This document shows positions 58,958-64,000 of a stretch of 64,000 bases of DNA, piece after piece (within the stretch, counting starts at the first letter, position 1; every line of letters starts with the position of its first letter). A program made the translations under genes and the position numbers. The notes beneath the pieces were generated by a model that saw only the letters and a program-made list of their open reading frames with translations, did not search any database and had not been told where the DNA came from. Source of the DNA: Tranzscheliella williamsii (Eukaryota > Basidiomycota > Ustilaginomycetes > Ustilaginales > Ustilaginaceae); assembly GCA_023212725.1 (NCBI GenBank), contig JALBYF010000046.1, forward strand, positions 1 to 64,000, in the 5' to 3' direction.

Positions 58958-59992
58958 TTACCTGTCAAAGCCGCTGAGGTCGCCGTGAGCGACAAACGGA
59001 ATGATATCGACGAGTTGATTGTCCTCCGTGTCGCCTGGACTGTGCCCTGGCTTCTTCACCTGAACCTTGAGCCGTTCTGCAAACTCTACGAGACCTTGGC
59101 GCGCCTTTTCCTCGTCGTTGTGGTGATCCTGCTGTTGAGCTTCCGCTGCCGAGGCGCCGACAACGCTGGCGGGAAGCCCTTGCGGGGGTCGGAAGCCGAG
59201 GCAGACGAGGAAGTGCTCTACGCTGCCGAGCCGGGAGCTGCGTGGCTTGGCGATGTCGACCTGGTCGAAAAAGGTGCGGAGCTGGTCGGCGAGCAGGGCG
59301 CCAGAGGTGGCCGGGCGTGCGCCCTGAAGGTCGCTGTTGCCCAGCGAGGCGCCGAGTCCGGCCTGCGGATGTTGTGTAAAGATCTTGGCCACAAACGTTC
59401 CGCCGTGCTCGAGCAGGCGAAAGGTGATCTGCGTCGCCGCTAGTAGCAACTGCGACTGCAGGTATTCGTCGAGATCGTGCAGGCCAGTCACATCGGGCGC
59501 ACCGTCGCATACGATCAGCTGAGCCTTGCCCTTTCCCTTTGCTTCTCCCTGTTTCAGCGGTGTCGTCGAGGCCGAGTCTGCTGCGGCTGAAGGCCCATCA
59601 GAAAGAGCGCGGCTGACTGCGGCGGCGGTGGCAGCGGTGGTGATGTCGCCGATGATCTGCGTCACGCCGGGCAACGGCGCCATTGCCTGCAGATCCACAG
59701 CTACCAAGTGGGACCCGGGCACGGAGGCCAACCGCCTAGACAGAACCTGCGACCACGAACCAGGCGCCGCACACAGGTCGACAACCCTGGTGGGTGTAGG
59801 CGGTAGCTTGGAAGACGAAGCTACGGCGCTTTCTGCTGACGAGTCGCGCCCAAGGGCAAACGCATCTGCACCGCCGAGGAAGCCATACTGCTCGTTGAGA
59901 TGCAGAAGTTTGTAGGCGGAACGTGCACGGTAGCCGTCTGATTTGCCCTGGCGGTAGTAGATGTCTCTTTTGTCTTTGGTGGACTTGCCCAT
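58958..59992 (-). CDS. TRM7: TRM7, tRNA 2'-O-methyltransferase (FtsJ family)
   Basis: 344 residues. TRM7 methylates riboses 32 and 34 in the anticodon loop of tRNAPhe, tRNATrp and tRNALeu together with TRM732 and TRM734. [21 protein letters not shown] (catalytic Lys), [15 protein letters not shown] (SAM loop), [16 protein letters not shown] (catalytic Asp), GGTFVAKIF (Lys) and [14 protein letters not shown] complete the K-D-K-E set. Two low-complexity inserts (about 46-67 and 130-160) interrupt the fold. The C-terminus GDLSGFDR stops at a GTAATT sequence, so a short extra exon cannot be excluded. The gene is divergent from FYV7, 279 bases apart. Confidence 0.92.
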   Translation of the reverse strand: MGKSTKDKRDIYYRQGKSDGYRARSAYKLLHLNEQYGFLGGADAFALGRDSSAESAVASSSKLPPTPTRVVDLCAAPGSWSQVLSRRLASVPGSHLVAVDLQAMAPLPGVTQIIGDITTAATAAAVSRALSDGPSAAADSASTTPLKQGEAKGKGKAQLIVCDGAPDVTGLHDLDEYLQSQLLLAATQITFRLLEHGGTFVAKIFTQHPQAGLGASLGNSDLQGARPATSGALLADQLRTFFDQVDIAKPRSSRLGSVEHFLVCLGFRPPQGLPASVVGASAAEAQQQDHHNDEEKARQGLVEFAERLKVQVKKPGHSPGDTEDNQLVDIIPFVAHGDLSGFDR

Positions 59993-60271
59993 CGTGACCA
60001 GCTCCTGCGCGCCGCGGTGGGGTAGATGGTGGACAAGTCGCAAGTCGAGCATAGACCGCCCTCTCTCGTCTCGTAGGCTGCCAGATCTTCTCGCCTTCTA
60101 AGAACAAAAGCTTTAAATCACGAATTTAGTCAAGGCATTATGTGTTAGATTGGGGATCCCAGCTGTTGCTAATTCGCCGACCAAAATTTGCCCGTCAAAA
60201 TATGAAAGTATGAATCCGCTTTGCTGCAGGACGAGCCTTTGCTCTCGGCCAGTAGCTGCTTTTGACGAGCG

Positions 60272-60940
60272 ATGGCGGTTCCCAAATTCACAAAGCGGCA
60301 GCTGGTCAAGCATCGGACATCGAGCTCGGGCGCCAAGCAGACGGGCGGATTCCAGGTCGGGCCCACCAACCTGCCCGATGGCGCCTACCTTGGCAAGCAC
60401 AAGCGCCTCAAGGCCGAGCTCATCCACAAGGCCAAGGTCAAGAAGGAGTACTACAAGCAGCTGAAGCAGCAAGGCGCCTCTTCCAGTACACTCTCGGCGA
60501 CAAGCACAAACTCCACCCCGCTAGGCTCTCGAGCAGAGGCGGACACTGCTTCGCATGCGGATCCCAGCCAGCACGGATCGGCGCTGCCATTCCAGCTACC
60601 ACAGGACAAGGGCCGATTCGCACCGGAGAACGGCGAGGACGAAGACGCCGAGGCGCTTCTCACATTCTCCGGAACCAAGAAAGACCTGAGGCCGAAGAAG
60701 GAGAAGAAGAAGTCGCACAAGCCGTTGCCACACCCCTTGCCACGCGCGAGGGCAGAGCGTCAGGACCCCCCCGACACCCTCCGCGACACAAGGACCAAGG
60801 ACGAAAGGCAAGAAGAGAGGGAGCGAAAGAAGAAGCTATGGAATAAGCCAAGTGGCAGCCGAACGGGACAGAACCGTGGCCAGCCCAACCTCAGCGCACG
60901 CATGGAAGTCATGCTTGACAAGATCAAAAAGACGGCATAA
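60272..60940 (+). CDS. FYV7-like rRNA-processing protein
   Basis: 222 residues, highly charged and basic. [20 protein letters not shown] and [20 protein letters not shown] near the N-terminus, plus a basic helix ending [18 protein letters not shown] at the C-terminus, match the fungal Fyv7 family. Fyv7 acts in the nucleolar small-subunit processome on 35S pre-rRNA. A disordered Ser/Thr-rich and acidic middle is expected. The protein is probably nuclear (KKEKKKSHK and RKKKLWNK clusters). The gene's divergent neighbour TRM7 also serves translation. Confidence 0.8.
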   Translation: MAVPKFTKRQLVKHRTSSSGAKQTGGFQVGPTNLPDGAYLGKHKRLKAELIHKAKVKKEYYKQLKQQGASSSTLSATSTNSTPLGSRAEADTASHADPSQHGSALPFQLPQDKGRFAPENGEDEDAEALLTFSGTKKDLRPKKEKKKSHKPLPHPLPRARAERQDPPDTLRDTRTKDERQEERERKKKLWNKPSGSRTGQNRGQPNLSARMEVMLDKIKKTA

Positions 60941-61172
60941 GAGATCCGCACTCTCGTCCCTACACTCCTACTGCCCTATATACCCCATAGCAATGCTAGT
61001 CATGCGGAGCTCTGCAAGTACGTTTCAATGTGACGACAAAGTCATGTGTGCCGATTGACATTGTCTGTGCATGCGTTGAGGTGAACAGCACGGCAGACTG
61101 TTTCTTAGCACGTTGCGTGGAGCAAGGGTATATGCCGTGCAAGACTGGACGCGTTGCGTTCCATTGACGTTG

Positions 61173-62183
61173 TCAGCGCAGCGCCCACCTGTGCAGGAAA
61201 AGAGAATACAACGTCAGGAAGAGCGGCTCATGTACGGAGAGAGGCGAGAAGGGAAGCACTTACATCTTGACAACAAAGAGTTCCGCCGGCATGCCCAGCT
61301 GCACCTCGCACTTGACGATCTGCAGTCCGGCTTCTCGGAAGACCCTTTCGTACGCTTTGGTCGAGCGTGTGATGCTGTGGTCCTCGTCGTCGTACCACAC
61401 CCTCTCGGAGCCGTCTTGCTCCTCCGAGCATACATTCTCCTTGACGCCGATAATACCGTTCTCCTTGAGCGCCTTTTTGGATCTCTGAAGGAAGGCGACC
61501 AGATGCTTGTCGGACAGGTGCTGCAAACACCATTGCGCCCAGATTAAATCGTAGGTGAACGGCTCGTGCTTGGAGCCTGCCACACCCTCGCCTTGGTTTG
61601 AGTCTGCCGAGGCGTCTCTACTCGGCGCGTCCTCCTGCGCCGAGATGGAAGGCTCGATCTGCTTGTCACTGCGCTTCTGTGCGGTGGAGTAAGGCTGGCT
61701 TGGGTCGATGTCCTGCAACGTCGAGCAGTGAAAGTGGACCGCCTTTCTGGCCTGGAAAGGCGACGCGCTGGGCGGTGTCTGGAGCGGCTGCCACGTTGCG
61801 GACTGCTTCTTGGCTTCGAGCAGGAACTTGAGGACGGGCTCGACCAGATGTACCTCGTCGAAAAGCGGGAGCAAGCTGTGTTGGGTTACGCGCCCGACAC
61901 CGGCGCCGCAGTCGAGCGCCCTGGTGCACGCCTTGCCCTTGCCGCCCCGAGCCGCCACCCTGTCCTTCTTCCACTGCGTCGCCGACGTATTCGCCGACGC
62001 CGGTGCACAGTACGACAGATGCGGAAGAACGTTGAGCAAGAACGTGCGCGAGCCTAGCGACTCGACCCTCGATACGTGCCCAAAGCCACCCAGCACACCA
62101 TCTACGCTGGCTTCCACGCCCTCCCAGTACTGGACTCCGCGCTGCACATCGGGACTCGCATGGACGACTGGCGTGGCTGACAT
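61173..62183 (-). CDS. TAE1: NTM1/Tae1 protein N-terminal methyltransferase
   Basis: Two exons, 62183-61264 and 61188-61173, with a 75-base GTAAGT..CAG intron, give 311 residues. The enzyme methylates the alpha-amino group of proteins starting (Met)-X-Pro-Lys, such as ribosomal proteins. YWEGVEASVDGVLGGFGHVS, LDCGAGVGRVTQ (SAM loop), DLIWAQWCLQHL, and IGVKENVC are the family marks. Without the 16-base second exon the protein would stop at VVKM; with it the tail becomes VVKMWALR, matching the conserved MYALR end of yeast and plant enzymes. An insert of about 45 polar residues (QKRSDKQIE region) precedes DLIWAQW. Confidence 0.9.
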
Positions 62184-63554
62184 CTCGGCCTAGGCGGGTC
62201 CTTGTTGGCTGCTGAACGGAAGCGGTGCTTTGATAACGTCTGCTATGACAAGAAACAAAGCATGATAGGCAGAGCGGGAGGAGGAAGCAAGGCTCTTTCT
62301 CGGACCCGAAGAGGAAGAACCTGCGGCTTCGTATTTTCTGTTTGTTAGAGTGTAACTTGAAGAGGGCTGTAGCACAAGCAACAGTCACTCCCCATATCGT
62401 CACCCGCGAAGACGAAGACCGGCAAGACGAGCTCCGCGCCGGAAATGGTCCGCGAGTGGGGCGCCCGCAAGCGACGAAAGGTCACACAAGCACATACTTG
62501 CCCACAGCTCACATGTACCCGGCCGAGATGAACCGCACTCAGGAGCTCTGCGCGCGCGAATGAGGCTGACGGCTCAGTCCCTATTTTTCACTGTCTGGGC
62601 TGTATCCGCTCTACTACAAGCCGTTTTATGAGGCCAACTACGTCAGTTGCGGCGCGGAAGATGGAAGCGTCAACGCCTACAATGTGTTTGGCACGTACGA
62701 CCTCTTGGCAGCAAGCATTGCGTCCCCCTTCCTCGGTGCCAAAGGGCGTGCGCTGAAGACCCTGGCATCGCGTAGCTTCCTACAAATCCATAGACGTGGA
62801 TAACGGACGCCCCAGCACCGCGTACCCTTCCTACAGAACCAGAGGGCGGCGCGCGATGAGCACCGGGTTCTTTGGCTTCAGCTTTGGCGGCGGTTGCAAC
62901 GCGGACGCTGGAGGCGGTGCGTGCGGCGGGGGAGGCGGAGGAGGATGCGGTGGGGGAGGAGGGTGGCTGCTGAGCCGCTCGCCCGCAAGCCCACGCACCG
63001 CATCGGTCCGTCGCTCCATCCCGCACGTGCCTCTGTAATCTCTTGTTGCGCGCGCCTGTTGATGAACCGCACTCTGTGCACCCACATGTGAGATAACCCC
63101 ACTTGCGCTGCTGGTAGCCAGTGTGGTACACATGGTCTAAGCTGATAGGCCAGTTGCAGACACCATCGGACTTCCGAGAGAGGTGTGTTAATGCGCAGCT
63201 GTGGACCGGAGTGGGATCGACAGCAACGGTGGGAAGGTGGGCTGTGTGGCCGGCTGTGGGTTTGCGCGACGGTGCTGGTGGTTTGCCGGCCGCCAGGAGC
63301 AATGCAGATCGATGAAGTTCGCCACACATCTTGCACCCACCGTCAGCGACACCGCCGCGGCACAGAAAGCTGCTTGGCACGCTGCTGGCTGCGTTACAGG
63401 GCAGTGAGATCGCCGCACAGCCTCGCCGGTGCGAGGCCCGCAAGGTACTTATACCGCTGTCTGTGCCCATCCTTCCATCCGCTTCTGGCCCCCATCCTTT
63501 CCCTCCCCATTCGCTCAAGCCATTTTCCCGCCAAACCAACCTGCTACTGCCATC
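62184..63554. other. intergenic region with decayed secreted-protein fragment
   Basis: 1.37 kb between NTM1 and the right-edge gene. A probable pseudogene lies at 62560-62803. From 62880 to 62970 the plus strand is GGC/GGA-rich, giving glycine runs in one frame, not a recognised gene. A weak TTATAC at about 63449 precedes the right-edge gene. Confidence 0.5.
62560..62803 (+). pseudogene. possible broken secreted-protein gene
   Basis: From the ATG at 62560 the frame reads MRLTAQSLFFTVWAVSALLQ, a good signal peptide, but stops at a TGA after 23 codons. The +1 frame is open from 62570 to TAA at 62801 and has a protein-like composition (YKPFYEANYVSCGAEDG, YNVFGTYDLLAASIASPFLG). A one-base indel or a missed intron near 62600-62630 would explain both. 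It is short and I know no family. It lies about 750 bases upstream of another secreted protein; whether they are related is not evident. Confidence 0.4.
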
Positions 63555-64000
63555 ATGAAGTTTGGACTCGCCTTCTTCGTCGCTGGAGCCCTTGCTCTCG
63601 CCGCCTTCCCCGTCAGTGCCATGCCGACGGAGGGCGACAAGCCCGCGCCCGCCGCGGTAAAGCCTGTTACGACCGACGAGGGGACCCCTGCTCCCTCTGA
63701 GGACCCCAGCAAGGCAGAAGCTGCCACAGCTGCTGATCCTGCGTACAAGGCCAGCTGTGAAGAGCAGGCGAAGAAATTCAAGCATGATCCTGCCTTTGAC
63801 GGCGCCGACGTGGCGCCAGAGGCCGGCAAGAATGTGGTGGACCTGTTCCTCAAGGAGAACGGCGCGGGGCTAACGACGGAGCAGGACATCCGACACCACT
63901 ATGCCGAGTGCCGATGGCGCTCCGCGTCCAAGGCATGGCTGGACGACAAGGGTGTTGAGTGCTACTTCACGCCGAACTACAAGTACCATGCGCACAGCCC
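63555..64000 (+). CDS. secreted protein of unknown function, truncated by window end
   Basis: At least 148 residues, open to the window edge. A signal peptide spans about 1-22 (ends PVSA), followed by a Pro/Ala/Thr/Glu-rich low-complexity segment to about 65. A domain with three cysteines (ASCEEQ, AECRW, VECYF) and HHYAECRWRSASKAWLDDKG follows. Small secreted proteins of this build are common in smut fungi and include effector candidates, but no family is recognised here. A TTATAC lies about 105 bases upstream. The stop is beyond the window. Confidence 0.7.
   Translation, partial: MKFGLAFFVAGALALAAFPVSAMPTEGDKPAPAAVKPVTTDEGTPAPSEDPSKAEAATAADPAYKASCEEQAKKFKHDPAFDGADVAPEAGKNVVDLFLKENGAGLTTEQDIRHHYAECRWRSASKAWLDDKGVECYFTPNYKYHAHS

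Noticed and set aside
62670..63785. 371-codon antisense frame at the right end
   Set aside because: It overlaps the signal-peptide gene at 63555 and has no domain features; composition is Arg/Ser/Gly/Cys-rich as in random GC-rich frames.
1..64000. Insertion sequences, retrotransposons, CRISPR arrays, rRNA
   Set aside because: I saw no transposase, reverse transcriptase or integrase motif, no long terminal repeats, no regularly spaced repeat array and no rRNA core sequence.

Overview
The window is nuclear DNA of a filamentous or yeast-like fungus, most likely a basidiomycete smut relative (Ustilaginomycotina, possibly Ustilaginaceae). The evidence is GC-rich, intron-poor genes, a few short introns (about 72 to 105 bases, GTAAGT or GTGAGT donors), pyrimidine-rich leaders, scattered TGTGACT-type motifs between genes, and fungal-only families (ERG28, FYV7, AIM6, NCA2, GH128, RNase T1/N1, a chitin deacetylase). 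The placement below kingdom is inference from gene style, not from a search. There are no operons, rRNA, tRNA, CRISPR or clear transposons.

Layout, left to right. 0-9 kb: homocysteine S-methyltransferase, a secreted chitin deacetylase, a five-exon ERG28 (ergosterol scaffold), and a six-exon ATP-dependent DNA ligase of the minimal bacterial LigE type carrying an N-terminal SWIM zinc finger. 9-20 kb: a 1068-residue HSL-type alpha/beta hydrolase, an unknown multi-pass membrane protein, an aldo/keto reductase, an AIM6-like secreted phosphodiesterase with a 39-base duplication across its stop codon, and an ADGF-type adenosine deaminase. 20-30 kb: sulfotransferase-like protein, NIPA-type magnesium transporter, HEM25 mitochondrial glycine carrier, START lipid-binding protein, molybdopterin synthase large subunit (MoaE/MOCS2B) and a secreted T1/N1 ribonuclease. 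31-45 kb: protein disulfide isomerase, NCA2, ARO8-type aminotransferase, Frag1/DRAM/Sfk1 membrane protein, asteroid-type XPG protein, LACTB2-type hydrolase and ERV2 sulfhydryl oxidase. 45-57 kb: GH128 glucanase, aldose 1-epimerase, CIA30 complex I assembly factor, an unusual histidine phosphatase, an acetyl-CoA transporter and OMA1 protease. 57-64 kb: a decayed short-chain dehydrogenase next to its intact relative, TRM7, FYV7, NTM1, a probable broken secreted-protein fragment and a secreted protein running off the right edge.

The genes are mostly independent housekeeping functions. Themes recur: mitochondria (HEM25, NCA2, CIA30, OMA1), ER oxidative folding (PDI and ERV2), ribosome and translation modification (FYV7, TRM7, NTM1), and secreted or wall-acting proteins (chitin deacetylase, RNase, GH128, terminal secreted protein). 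Several gene models depend on exons too short for an ORF scan: I placed exons by hand for ERG28, the ligase, MoaE, the RNase, CIA30, the dehydrogenase and NTM1, and in each case the joined frame restores family-conserved residues.
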